64,000 nucleotides of DNA, taken from contig NZ_BMIK01000001.1 in assembly GCF_014642075.1 (NCBI RefSeq), forward strand, positions 873,915 to 937,914. The letters are read 5' to 3'. The notes below the pieces were generated by a model that did not search any database, had not been told where the DNA came from, and saw nothing but the letters and a program-made list of their open reading frames with translations. This DNA is from Parapedobacter defluvii. GTDB taxonomy: Bacteria > Bacteroidota > Bacteroidia > Sphingobacteriales > Sphingobacteriaceae. Positions within the stretch are counted from its first letter, which is position 1, and every line of letters starts with the position of its first letter. Below are positions 50,143-59,240 of this stretch, piece by piece. Position numbers and translations under genes: made by a program.

Positions 50143-51615
50143 TTAAAAATATCCGGGATTCTGAATGAACTTACCTTTTCCTTCGCTGATCATTTGCAGG
50201 GAGAAGGGGAAAAGCTGTTTATATTCCGCTGTGTAAGGAGATTGTTTAACCTCACGGGCACGTTCCACAAACTTACCGTGTCTGATGAGGTCTGCGCGGT
50301 ATTGTCCGTTTTCGCACCAGAATTCGTGGCTACGCTCAGTCAATATCAGGTCATTGAAAGCTGCAAGGGAAGCATAATCGGCTACATTTAGCGGCTGCAG
50401 CTTAGCTCGTTGCCGGATGATATTGACCAATTCCATGGCTTCGGATGTACCCGCATTGGCAATGTTAGCCAGTGCCTCCGCTTTTGACAACAGCACATCG
50501 GCATAGCGGTACATGACGATATCGACGGTCGACAGGCTTGTAGTCCGTTCTGCATCCGGATTCATTTTCAGCGGGATAGGCCCCCAGTCCATCACGTCGC
50601 CGGGATTACTGCGGCTGTAAGTGATTCCGTCTGTACTGGTATACCGGTCGATGAGCAAGGTCTTCCGTACATCCTGAGGTTCGAATGTATCAAAGAACCA
50701 CCAGGTGCTTTGGATCGTTCCCCATCCACCCTTCGGCGAGAAGTCGGCCGGGAGGGCCATCAACTGCCACTGATTTTCGCTGGTACCTTCATAGTTGCAG
50801 GGAATGGCCCAGATGACTTCACGGCTTCCCTTTGCGCCTTCGAGGCCCCACATGCCCACATAGTCGTTATCGATGGTGTAGTAATTGTAACCGATGATGT
50901 CGTTGCAGAGTTCAACGACCTTATCCCATCGCTTTTCGTGTAGGTTGAGCCGGATGAGAACCATCTTAGCCAGGCCTTTGCTAAACCGTCCATATTCGGC
51001 CTGAGCCGGAGCGGGCAGGTCTTCTGCGGCGGCGATTAGATCAGCCTCGATGAAATTGACAGTCTCCTCGTGTGACAGCCGGGCCAGCGGTTCTTCGATC
51101 AACGGATTTTTCAGGACTTCAATCGGCGCGATGACGATGGAGCCGAAAAAATCAAACAACTGGTAGGCAAGCACCCCCCTTGCACAGCGTACCTCCGCAA
51201 TGGCACCCCGCTTGAGGGTTTCGCTTACATCCGATTCCTCGATGAGATCAATGGTCAGCGTCATTCGGCTGATCATATTTTGAAAGTCATCGTAGAAGCG
51301 GGTGATTTCCGTTGTAGCCGGAATGTAATTGTGCAGGGAAGCGACGTTCTGTACGCCGTATTTTCCATGTAAGATCTCGGTGGTAGCATCGGAGACGAAC
51401 ATGACGCCCCGCTCTGATGTCGAATAAATACCATCGCCCCAGGAACCCCGCAAGGGGTAATAGCATGCATTGACCATGGCCTGTAAATCGGCTTCGGTTT
51501 TTGGGAAAATACTGGGATTGATTTCCGAATAATCGGCGGGTACGAGGTCGTCCGTGCAGCTTCCCAGCCAGCAGATACCGATGACCAGGCAGTATATGTG
51601 ATTTCGTAAGTTCAT
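50143..51615 (-). CDS. SusD/RagB-family nutrient-binding lipoprotein
   Basis: This 490-residue surface lipoprotein (lipobox LGSC, Cys20) partners the SusC encoded 19 bases upstream. SusD features are FPKTEADLQAMVNACYYPL, the helix RCARGVLAYQLFDFFGS, YADVLLSKAEALANIAN, VNIIRQRAKLQPLNVAD and the C-terminal LTERSHEFWCENGQYRADLI. It is shorter than the SusD of locus 1 (578), which suggests a different ligand. It is followed by the DUF4832 protein gene. Confidence 0.95.
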   Translation of the reverse strand: MNLRNHIYCLVIGICWLGSCTDDLVPADYSEINPSIFPKTEADLQAMVNACYYPLRGSWGDGIYSTSERGVMFVSDATTEILHGKYGVQNVASLHNYIPATTEITRFYDDFQNMISRMTLTIDLIEESDVSETLKRGAIAEVRCARGVLAYQLFDFFGSIVIAPIEVLKNPLIEEPLARLSHEETVNFIEADLIAAAEDLPAPAQAEYGRFSKGLAKMVLIRLNLHEKRWDKVVELCNDIIGYNYYTIDNDYVGMWGLEGAKGSREVIWAIPCNYEGTSENQWQLMALPADFSPKGGWGTIQSTWWFFDTFEPQDVRKTLLIDRYTSTDGITYSRSNPGDVMDWGPIPLKMNPDAERTTSLSTVDIVMYRYADVLLSKAEALANIANAGTSEAMELVNIIRQRAKLQPLNVADYASLAAFNDLILTERSHEFWCENGQYRADLIRHGKFVERAREVKQSPYTAEYKQLFPFSLQMISEGKGKFIQNPGYF

Positions 51616-51634
51616 GATTACGGTAATTTTTTTG

Positions 51635-54600
51635 TTAAAGTTTCAATCGCACACCCAACGTAAACGTCCGGATATTGGGGTAAGCCGCCGTGTAGGAGTC
51701 CGTTTCCGGGTCGACTCCTTTATAGGGCGTAATGACAAATAAGTTGCTCGCGGTCGCATTGATTGCCGCTTCACTGAATACCTTACCCACCCAACGTGTG
51801 GGAAGTGAGTATTCGAGGGATACGTTTTGTAAGCGGATAAACCAGGCGTCTTCCAAAAAGAAGTCTCCGGCGCCGTAGGGCGAATATCCCCAGAACGAGC
51901 TGGGTTGGGTGGTCGATGGACGTTCCGGGGTCCACCGGTCTTTTACCGTACGTAAGGCGTTGTAACCGTTCTGGTAAACCCCCACGGCACCGATGCCATA
52001 CGTTACGTAGTTGGGATCTTCCATGCGGCGCCCAAACATGCCGTTGAAGTCGATGTTGAGGGTCCAGTTTTTATAGGTAACGATGTTGGTGAACCCGGCA
52101 ATCAATCCCGGGTCGGATGTACCCAACAGCCGGGTATCGGCATCGTCGAGAATACCATCGGGCTGACCGGTACGGATGAAGCGTCCGTTTTCATCTACTT
52201 CAGGATTTCCGTTGGCATCACGTTTGAAGCCGTCTACGTCTTTCAGGCGGATCATTCCCGGCCTCAGTTCGGGCTGGGAGTCGGGGATGGGATCATTTAC
52301 CTGTTGGATGGCCTCGGCGGGGCGGTAGAATTGGGCACGGATGGGATCATCCACGCGCTCGTACACCGCGGGTTTCCAATCGTCGGCACGTTCTTTCCAC
52401 CGGTCCACATATTTCGATACGGCAAGCATGGTGCGCCAATGGACGTACTGATTCCGGATGTTGTGGGTGGTCAGCGCTACCTCGAAGCCGCGACTTTGTG
52501 TTTTGCCGATGTTGGCCATGATGGTATTCACCTGATGGTACGAGTTGATGGGCTTTTCGGCGAGCAGGTCTGAAATTACTTTGTTATACACGTCGACGGA
52601 GCCGTCCACGCGCCCTTTGAAGATAGAGAAATCCAGTCCGATATTCGTTTCCGTGGTGGTTTCCCATTTCAAATTGGGGTTTTCGAGTCGCCCCAGGGAT
52701 ACGCCGATTTGGATGGCTTCTTCTGCAGACAACCAGGCGGGGTAGGCGCTGTAGGCTGCGAAAGCGTTGGTACCGATGGATGCATTACCGGTTTGTCCAT
52801 GTCCGACACGGAGTTTGAGCATAGGGGCAAAAGTTTTCAGATTTTGCAGGAACGGCTCTTCGGAGAGGTTCCATCCGAGTGCCACCGAGGGGAACGTGCC
52901 CCATTTGTTGTTCCGGGCAAATACACTGGCACCATCGGTCCGGATGGTCGCGGTAAGTAGGTAGCGATCGTTGTAATTGTAATTGATCCGTCCAAAGTAA
53001 GAAGCAATCGTGTTCTCTCTCCGTGATGAACCGACCACTTTCGTGCCACTTCCGGCATTCAGGTTGTTCCACAGAAAGGCATCCGTGATGAAGGATGAAT
53101 TGCCCGAATTGTTGTACGTCTCGCGGGTATCCTGCCGGGATGCACCGACGAGTACCGTCAACTGATGGGCTTCTGCGAAGCGAGTATTATAGTCGACGGT
53201 ACCTTCAAAAAGATAGTCATCCTGGCTGAAGGAAGCAATGGCAGCACGTCCCTGTTCCAATGCTCCGTGCAGTGTAGACGTGGGAATGTAGGTTTCCCGT
53301 TTGGAGCCGCCGCGGTCTACCCCTGCTTTGACACGGGCCGTCAAGCCCTGAAACGGTTTTACTTCGAGAAACGAGTTGAGCAACAGCCGCTCTACGCGCC
53401 CATCGTCGGTAATGGTCAGCAGGGAGTAGGGGTTGGGTTGCAAGGCCAACTGCGGATTCAACGGATAATTACCATTTTCATCAACGGCTTGGATGTGGGG
53501 GCCCTGTTGGATGGCTGCCCGGATGATTCCTGAGTTTTCGTATTGGTCGGCACCCAATTGGCTGTTTTTGTTGTTGATCTGGCTGGCCGTCAGGTTGACG
53601 CCTAGGGTCACCATGCGATGCACGCGTTGTTCTACGTTGGCCCGTACCGTAAACCGTTCGAAGGCTGAGTTTTTGACAATGCCGCCCTGGTCGTAATAAT
53701 TGCCCGATACCAGGTATTTGGTGGCTTCGTTCCCACCGGATAGGCTTAGGTTGTGTTGCTGGGTTTTGCCGTTGCGGGTAACCAGCGAGAGCCAGTCTGT
53801 TCCTCTTCCGACGTTATTGATGGCGTTTTGGGTATACAGCTGCCTGAAAGGCTGGCTTACCGGATTAGCCTGCGCCTCTTCAAGCGTCCTTGAACCATAC
53901 GGAATTACGTTGTTGTCAAAATTCCACTGTTCCCAGGCTGCTTCGTTGCGGACCTGCATCCATTCGTTCAGGGGTAGTACATCAAAGGAGTTTTCGTACT
54001 TCTGGAATGAAAAGTTGGTGGAATACTGCACCACGGGCGTCCCTGCTTTTCCCTTTTTGGTGGTGATGAGGATCACGCCATTGGCTGCCCGCGAACCGTA
54101 GATGGCGGTGGCACTTGCGTCTTTTAATACTTCGATGGATTCGATGTCATTGGGATTGAAGGAATTGAGGATACTTTGGCTGCCAAACTGGTACCTGCTC
54201 CCAGCGATGACGGGCTGCTGCAGGTCCGATATCGGGAATCCGTCGACAACGATCAGTGGATCGTTGCTGGCATTGATAGAGCCTGCTCCCCGCACTAGGA
54301 TATCCAAGCCGCCGCCGGGTTGGGCACTGTTCTGGCGGATCATGAGGCCGGGTACCTTGCCTTTGAGCATGTTTCCGATTTCGGGGCCTGAATTGATCAC
54401 CAGATCATCGGTTTTTACCGACGAAACTGCTCCGGTCAGGTCGCGCCGTTTCTGCGTGCCGTAACCGATCACCACAATGTCATCTAACCCGATCACATCC
54501 GGCTGCAGGACAACGTTGATTTCCTGTTGCCCACCGACTGTGATTTCCTGGGGTTTATACCCCACGTAACGGAACACGAGGATGTCACCGGGATTGGCCT

Positions 54601-55153
54601 GTATGCTGAATTTACCGAGGTCGTCAGTCAGGGTGCCATTGCCGGCATTTCCCCTGACCGAGACGCTGACACCTGCAAGTACCTCCGTGGAATCCCGCAC
54701 GGTACCCTGTACCGGTTGTTGAACCGGGCGGGCGGATGGAAAGGGAGCCGCCTTGTCGTGAATAATGATGGTCTGGTTGTCAAGCAGGTACCCGATCGGC
54801 TGGTTGCTGAAAATTCCTTCCAGCACTTTTTCCAGGGGCTGATCGGTGACGTGAATGGTAACCGGATGTGTTTTACGGATCTGCGCCATCTTGTAGATAA
54901 AGTCTACGTTGGCCTGTTTCCGGATTTCACTGAAAACCTGCTCAATAGGAGCCGCCGTTTGGGAGAGGGTGATTCGCTGGGCCATGACCGTACCACTCAC
55001 CTGCGTGGAGGCCAACAATACTACGAGCGCAATCAATTTCATTTGTACAATGGTTTTTACCAACAACCGCTGCGTCTGGTTTAAGTGCTTTGGTTTGGTT
55101 CGTACATGTAAATAAACACCGCGTGATTTCGTGCGGTACAATACAAAATGCAT
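51635..55153 (-). CDS. SusC/RagA-family TonB-dependent transporter with STN domain
   Basis: This 1172-residue outer-membrane porter has a signal segment at about 38-58. An STN domain follows at about 60-130 (APIEQVFSEIRKQANVDFIY, HVTDQPLEKVLEGIFSNQP). A CarboxypepD_reg-like domain runs at about 148-215, then the plug with VIGYGTQKRRDLTGAV and DPLIVVDGFPISD, then the barrel ending TLGVRLKL. The STN domain fits control by the FecR/sigma pair encoded upstream on the same strand. The ligand is unknown; no glycosidase with clear specificity is in this operon. Confidence 0.95.
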   Translation of the reverse strand: MHFVLYRTKSRGVYLHVRTKPKHLNQTQRLLVKTIVQMKLIALVVLLASTQVSGTVMAQRITLSQTAAPIEQVFSEIRKQANVDFIYKMAQIRKTHPVTIHVTDQPLEKVLEGIFSNQPIGYLLDNQTIIIHDKAAPFPSARPVQQPVQGTVRDSTEVLAGVSVSVRGNAGNGTLTDDLGKFSIQANPGDILVFRYVGYKPQEITVGGQQEINVVLQPDVIGLDDIVVIGYGTQKRRDLTGAVSSVKTDDLVINSGPEIGNMLKGKVPGLMIRQNSAQPGGGLDILVRGAGSINASNDPLIVVDGFPISDLQQPVIAGSRYQFGSQSILNSFNPNDIESIEVLKDASATAIYGSRAANGVILITTKKGKAGTPVVQYSTNFSFQKYENSFDVLPLNEWMQVRNEAAWEQWNFDNNVIPYGSRTLEEAQANPVSQPFRQLYTQNAINNVGRGTDWLSLVTRNGKTQQHNLSLSGGNEATKYLVSGNYYDQGGIVKNSAFERFTVRANVEQRVHRMVTLGVNLTASQINNKNSQLGADQYENSGIIRAAIQQGPHIQAVDENGNYPLNPQLALQPNPYSLLTITDDGRVERLLLNSFLEVKPFQGLTARVKAGVDRGGSKRETYIPTSTLHGALEQGRAAIASFSQDDYLFEGTVDYNTRFAEAHQLTVLVGASRQDTRETYNNSGNSSFITDAFLWNNLNAGSGTKVVGSSRRENTIASYFGRINYNYNDRYLLTATIRTDGASVFARNNKWGTFPSVALGWNLSEEPFLQNLKTFAPMLKLRVGHGQTGNASIGTNAFAAYSAYPAWLSAEEAIQIGVSLGRLENPNLKWETTTETNIGLDFSIFKGRVDGSVDVYNKVISDLLAEKPINSYHQVNTIMANIGKTQSRGFEVALTTHNIRNQYVHWRTMLAVSKYVDRWKERADDWKPAVYERVDDPIRAQFYRPAEAIQQVNDPIPDSQPELRPGMIRLKDVDGFKRDANGNPEVDENGRFIRTGQPDGILDDADTRLLGTSDPGLIAGFTNIVTYKNWTLNIDFNGMFGRRMEDPNYVTYGIGAVGVYQNGYNALRTVKDRWTPERPSTTQPSSFWGYSPYGAGDFFLEDAWFIRLQNVSLEYSLPTRWVGKVFSEAAINATASNLFVITPYKGVDPETDSYTAAYPNIRTFTLGVRLKL

Positions 55154-55219
55154 ACCTTTGTTAAATTTGGGTTTGTAAATTCGTTAATCGCAAAGAGGAT
55201 GGTCAGGCCCAAGCATTCC

Positions 55220-55244
55220 CGGATTCCGCGGCCAACGGAATCCG
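55220..55244 (-). promoter_or_regulatory. Hairpin in the susC leader with TTGGCCG loop
   Basis: On the - strand CGGATTCCG and CGGAATCCG pair perfectly (9 pairs) around TTGGCCG, 66 bases before the SusC start. It is the counterpart of the hairpin at 1537-1554. No U-tract follows on the coding strand. Confidence 0.45.
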
Positions 55245-55312
55245 GCTTTTCAGCCTACCGATAAGATATCGTCGTTATGTCTTCATAGCTGTACTCCTTA
55301 TTATTTCGTTGT

Positions 55313-56485
55313 TTATTGAGATATATATAATTTGTTATGCTCGATGTTAAACTGAATACCTCCCGAAAGCTGTAGGATTCGGAGTATTTCGGACAGATTT
55401 TTATTGCGGGATATTTGTCCGCCAAATGTTTCATTGGGTATATCGTCTACATAAACCACCTCGATGTTATACCATCGGGTGATCTTGCGCATGATACTTT
55501 GTAATTCTTCGTCGACGAAGCGGAAATCGCCGTTTTTCCAATCGGCCGCAGTGTTGGTATCTATTTTTTTCACAGTAATATTCCCGTTTTGGAGTATACT
55601 TTGCTCGCCGGGCTTTAAAATTGTTGCCGTTGAGGGGCGATCGAGCGGCGCTACCCGTACAGTTCCTTCAACTAGGGTAGTTTTTACATCTCCATCGTCG
55701 GCATACGCACTGATATTGAATTGGGTGCCGAGAACTTCAACGGTTTGACCCGCGGTTATGACACGGAAAGGAAGTTTTTGAGCGGATGGCTGTTGACTGC
55801 CCGCTAATGGCCGATGGCTGACATCAAAATACGCTTCGCCTTCGAGTTCTACGACCCGTTCCCCTGCATCAAACCGCGATGGATATTTCAGTGTCGACGC
55901 AGCGTTGAGCCATACCTGTGTGCCATCGGGAAGGGTCAGTTGATAGGTTCCTCCCCGGGGTGTCGATAGTGACATCATTCCCGTTTGTTCGGTGTTTATT
56001 ACTTCGGTACCGTCGGTGTAGGTCAATTTTTTTTCTCCGACAATAATGCCGACCTGTTGTTCGTCCAATGAAACGGTTTGACCGTCTTTGAATGTCAAAG
56101 TTGCCCGATTACCTCCCGGTGCTACGTCATTGACCGGAATCTTGGATAAGGTATTGGGTGCTCGCACTGACAGAGATGGTAAAAAAAAGATGGATAAGGT
56201 TAATGCAATAACCGCTGAAGCTGCCAGTGAAAGATATAACTTCCACTTTTTTGGTGTGTGTTTTTTATTATCCAAGTCGAGGTTGGCAAATACGCGTCGG
56301 ATTGCAGCTTCCGTTACGGCATCTGGATCGCTATTTTCCTGAAGACGTGCGTGGATCAACGATTGGAAATGCGCCCGGTGTTCGTCAGCCTGCATCAGCC
56401 GGAATAATTCCCTGATTTCATCCGGTGAACAGGCATTGCGAAGGTGTTTTTGAAACAGCTGCGTGATGTATTGCTTATCTTCCAA
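55313..56485 (-). CDS. FecR-family anti-sigma factor
   Basis: This 390-residue inner-membrane regulator has a cytoplasmic part (about 1-78) and a membrane helix at about 82-102 (LYLSLAASAVIALTLSIFF). The FecR domain lies at about 175-275 (TPRGGTYQLTLPDGTQVWLN, VVELEGEAYFDV) and the C-terminal DUF4974 at about 315-388 (LQSIMRKITRWYNIEVVYVD). It should hold the sigma encoded 77 bases upstream and release it when SusC of the same locus is occupied. It closely parallels the FecR at 264-1505. Confidence 0.93.
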   Translation of the reverse strand: MEDKQYITQLFQKHLRNACSPDEIRELFRLMQADEHRAHFQSLIHARLQENSDPDAVTEAAIRRVFANLDLDNKKHTPKKWKLYLSLAASAVIALTLSIFFLPSLSVRAPNTLSKIPVNDVAPGGNRATLTFKDGQTVSLDEQQVGIIVGEKKLTYTDGTEVINTEQTGMMSLSTPRGGTYQLTLPDGTQVWLNAASTLKYPSRFDAGERVVELEGEAYFDVSHRPLAGSQQPSAQKLPFRVITAGQTVEVLGTQFNISAYADDGDVKTTLVEGTVRVAPLDRPSTATILKPGEQSILQNGNITVKKIDTNTAADWKNGDFRFVDEELQSIMRKITRWYNIEVVYVDDIPNETFGGQISRNKNLSEILRILQLSGGIQFNIEHNKLYISQ

Positions 56486-56502
56486 TGGTGTTTTATCGTA
56501 AT

Positions 56503-56521
56503 ACCAATAAAACAGGCGGTC
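56503..56521 (-). promoter_or_regulatory. Candidate FecR promoter motif (ECF-dependent?)
   Basis: On the - strand this reads GACCGCCTGTTTTATTGGT, ending 17 bases before FecR. It shares CCG, T, TTTAT and G in register with the motif at 217-233 before the other FecR. Confidence 0.35.
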
Positions 56522-56562
56522 CCTCTGTTCGCAACAAAAATTTTTTTAATTTTTTTCTTTTT

Positions 56563-57153
56563 TTAAAGAAACAGGGCGGCCAGCATTAAGATCAGCAATG
56601 CGTGTTCCGATAAGTAATATGCTTTCAGGAATTTGGTGGCTTTAACAATATGATCGCTGATGGTGGAAACGGAGATTCCCAACAGGTAACTGACCTCTTC
56701 GTAACTTTTGCCGTCGATTTTACAGAGCGTATAAACTAACTTCCGCTGTGGGGGGAGCTTATCTACCGCGCTTGCGAGGATGGTTTCAGCCTCTTTGTAA
56801 GCCAGCTCTTCGTCGATGTGGTGATATAACTCGCTGGATGCCGCAATCAGGTGTGCTTCGACATCGTGACGTTTGGTTTGCTGGTTGAAGAAGTTATAGA
56901 TCAAATGTTTGGCAATGGTAAATAAATAGGATTTGAACGATTTGTCAGGGTCAATGGAAGCTCGCCTTTCCCAGATCCGCTGGAAAAGATCCTGCAGGAT
57001 TTCTTCCGCGATTGTTACGGATTTTACCATTTTCAGAATGTTACCGAAAATCCGTGCGCTATAGGTGAAATAAAGTTGCTCAAAGGCTTTTGTATCTCCG
57101 TCGCGCAGCTGCACCAGTAGCCGTCTTTCAATCAAATTCGTATCGCCGTACAT
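56563..57153 (-). CDS. ECF RNA polymerase sigma factor
   Basis: This complete 196-residue sigma factor has region 2 at about 20-90 (FEQLYFTYSARIFGNILKMV, EEILQDLFQRIWERRASID, KSFKSYLFTIAKHLIYNFF) and region 4 at about 125-180 (LPPQRKLVYTLCKIDGKSYE, VSYLLGISVSTISDHIVKAT). A hydrophobic tail (ALLILMLAALFL) may tether it to the membrane, as in many Bacteroidota ECF sigmas next to FecR. It precedes FecR, SusC and SusD of locus 2 and should control them. A weak ribosome site GCAGGAT precedes the ATG; a tiny upstream frame (57167-57178) has the stronger one. Confidence 0.95.
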   Translation of the reverse strand: MYGDTNLIERRLLVQLRDGDTKAFEQLYFTYSARIFGNILKMVKSVTIAEEILQDLFQRIWERRASIDPDKSFKSYLFTIAKHLIYNFFNQQTKRHDVEAHLIAASSELYHHIDEELAYKEAETILASAVDKLPPQRKLVYTLCKIDGKSYEEVSYLLGISVSTISDHIVKATKFLKAYYLSEHALLILMLAALFL

Positions 57154-57343
57154 ATCCTGCCCGATTTTACATCTTCATAGCCTCCCTATTTATTGCGATA
57201 GGTTTTAATACATTGGTTCATTTGTGTTGTTTTCGTGGAAAACAATGTCAATAATACGGTACAATTTCCGTTTTTGCAAATCCGTATGCACGCAAACGAT
57301 TGTTTATTTTGCGGCAGATCTAACGGGGTCATCGGTATGCTGC

Positions 57344-59092
57344 CTATCGGCTTAATTCCTTAAGTACATTTTTTCCTTGGTTGACCAGTTCCGCGCAAGT
57401 CATTCCCGAGGGTCGCTTGATGTTGAACGGGGCGACGGCCTCTTCCAGTGTATTCAACTTCTCCGTCTCCGATGCCGCTGTAAATTGTTCACGCAAAATA
57501 CGGATTTTTTCGGCATCCTGTATGCCTTCTTTGGCACGCTCAAACCGGATGGAACTCCTGCCATCGGGATAGATGATGTAGGTGTCCCCGGCAGGCCATG
57601 TACGGAAGCGGGAATCGATCAATGGGTTTTCCGTCCATGAGTTATAGGACCAGTGCAGGTAACCATCCAGTCCGGCTGCCCGCGCATACCAACCCATAAA
57701 GACGGCCTCCGATGGGTCTGAAAAGGTGAAAATATTTGGGAATTCATCGGAGCAACACACGTAGTAAGTGCTTATCAGATCGTTTTCTTTCCGGAACGCC
57801 AAGTCTTTTTTATCGAAATCTGCACCGAAAGCCACGCAGATATCTTTCAACATGGGATATTCCCGGTAGCTTTTGTGGTTATCCGCGAGTGCGACACCCA
57901 TTTCCGGTACTACTTTTTGCAGCAGTTCCAGCGCAATTTTCATTTCTTCGGGCGATCGTTCGTCCATGGCGATGTTGGTAAATGCCAACCAGCCTTTATC
58001 CTTTAAGTGATCACGGAAAGAAGTGAGAAACGGTGTCCAAAGTTCGGTAAACTCTTTGCTTCCCGGTTTTGCACTGACATTGACGGTATCGCCTGTTTGT
58101 GCATCCAGGTAGTGGATCTCGTGGTTCCACGGAAGCAAGGAATAACAGTTGATGAGTTTGTTGACCCCGAGATTCCTCATGAAGTTGACCCAACGGTCAA
58201 AAATTGCATAATCATATTCCCAGGTGCCGTCTGCTTTCTTGGTCCAGCGAATCATGTCTTCGTATGGATCGAAGCATTGGTTGTTCCAGGGGTCCTTGTT
58301 TAAATTAGCAGTAATCACTTTTTGGCCCGCATCGGCCAGCATTTTCATGGGTGCTTTCATCAATTCCCAGTGTTCTTCTGACCACACCTTGACACCGTGT
58401 ACCCGTGCAACTGCCGATGGGTGTTGCCACATATCCAAGTGGAATGCCCAGTCGCTCGGTGCAGGCAACGTTTGAGGGAGCACCTCGATAGACAGGGTCA
58501 ATTCCCTGGTAGCTTGGTTTTGTGCATAGAGGTTCAATGTTCCGGTATATATGCCTGGAGAGGCATCGGGGGGAATATCGAACGTTAACCATACAGGTAG
58601 CGTGGTCCCGGCAGCCATGTCAAAACAAGAAACATTATCCAATGCATCCGCGGACAATGACACCGGAAAATCTTCCGGTTTGCGGTAGCCGCAGCCCGGT
58701 GCAAACACGTCGGTCAGGACATATCGTACGAACCGTGCCTGGCCGATGGAAGGATCCATGGTTTCGCCGTTCGCCGATTTGAAAGGGGAAAAGGCAAACT
58801 CAATCTGATCGGCCGCTTGGTTCGACCAAAGCACCAATTGTGCGGATATGGTTTCCCCGCGCCAGCCGCTGCCGCTCCATTCCGTAGTTTGCGTCAACTG
58901 AGGAACTGCCGATTTGGCGTAGCGCTGATCAATTGTGCCAAACGAGTAGTGCAGGCCATCCACCTGCGACCAGTCGACCTGCGTGGTATCGGGGTCATCG
59001 GCTTCGGTATATGTCTCGCAGGACACTACGGGATGCGATGGGTTGCAGGAGGCAAGCAGTAGGATGCTCAGGAACGGAATAACATATTTCAT
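57344..59092 (-). CDS. GH123-like glycoside hydrolase (DUF4091) lipoprotein
   Basis: This 582-residue lipoprotein (lipobox LASC, Cys about 16) has an N-terminal beta-sandwich at about 30-210 and a TIM-barrel at about 215-500, then a short DUF4091 C-terminus. The catalytic Asp-Glu pair of GH123 is visible in FTNIAMDERSPEEM. Other matches are YVCCSDEFPN, GYLHWSYNSWTENP and YIIYPDGRSSIRFERAKEG. GH123 enzymes are beta-N-acetylgalactosaminidases acting through the substrate's acetamido group. If so, locus 3 targets a GalNAc-containing glycan. Start at 59092 chosen from the signal peptide. Confidence 0.83.
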   Translation of the reverse strand: MKYVIPFLSILLLASCNPSHPVVSCETYTEADDPDTTQVDWSQVDGLHYSFGTIDQRYAKSAVPQLTQTTEWSGSGWRGETISAQLVLWSNQAADQIEFAFSPFKSANGETMDPSIGQARFVRYVLTDVFAPGCGYRKPEDFPVSLSADALDNVSCFDMAAGTTLPVWLTFDIPPDASPGIYTGTLNLYAQNQATRELTLSIEVLPQTLPAPSDWAFHLDMWQHPSAVARVHGVKVWSEEHWELMKAPMKMLADAGQKVITANLNKDPWNNQCFDPYEDMIRWTKKADGTWEYDYAIFDRWVNFMRNLGVNKLINCYSLLPWNHEIHYLDAQTGDTVNVSAKPGSKEFTELWTPFLTSFRDHLKDKGWLAFTNIAMDERSPEEMKIALELLQKVVPEMGVALADNHKSYREYPMLKDICVAFGADFDKKDLAFRKENDLISTYYVCCSDEFPNIFTFSDPSEAVFMGWYARAAGLDGYLHWSYNSWTENPLIDSRFRTWPAGDTYIIYPDGRSSIRFERAKEGIQDAEKIRILREQFTAASETEKLNTLEEAVAPFNIKRPSGMTCAELVNQGKNVLKELSR

Positions 59093-59188
59093 ATCGTTTG
59101 GCGAATTTATCAACGGGTTTATATGGTTCAATGTTACATAATGCGATTCTGTTTCCCAAATCCGGGAGTCACGCAATCGATTGTGCAA

Positions 59189-59221
59189 AAAAGAAGCCGC
59201 CGCAATAATCATGCGACGGCT
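59189..59221 (-). terminator. Intrinsic terminator after SusD of locus 3
   Basis: Arms 59195-59204 and 59212-59221 pair with one mismatch around a 7-base loop. On the - strand the stem is followed by TTCTTTTTTG. It lies 19 bases past the SusD stop and before the GH123 gene, so it would reduce transcription into the enzyme. Confidence 0.8.
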
Positions 59222-59240
59222 TTGGAGAATGAAAGAAATA

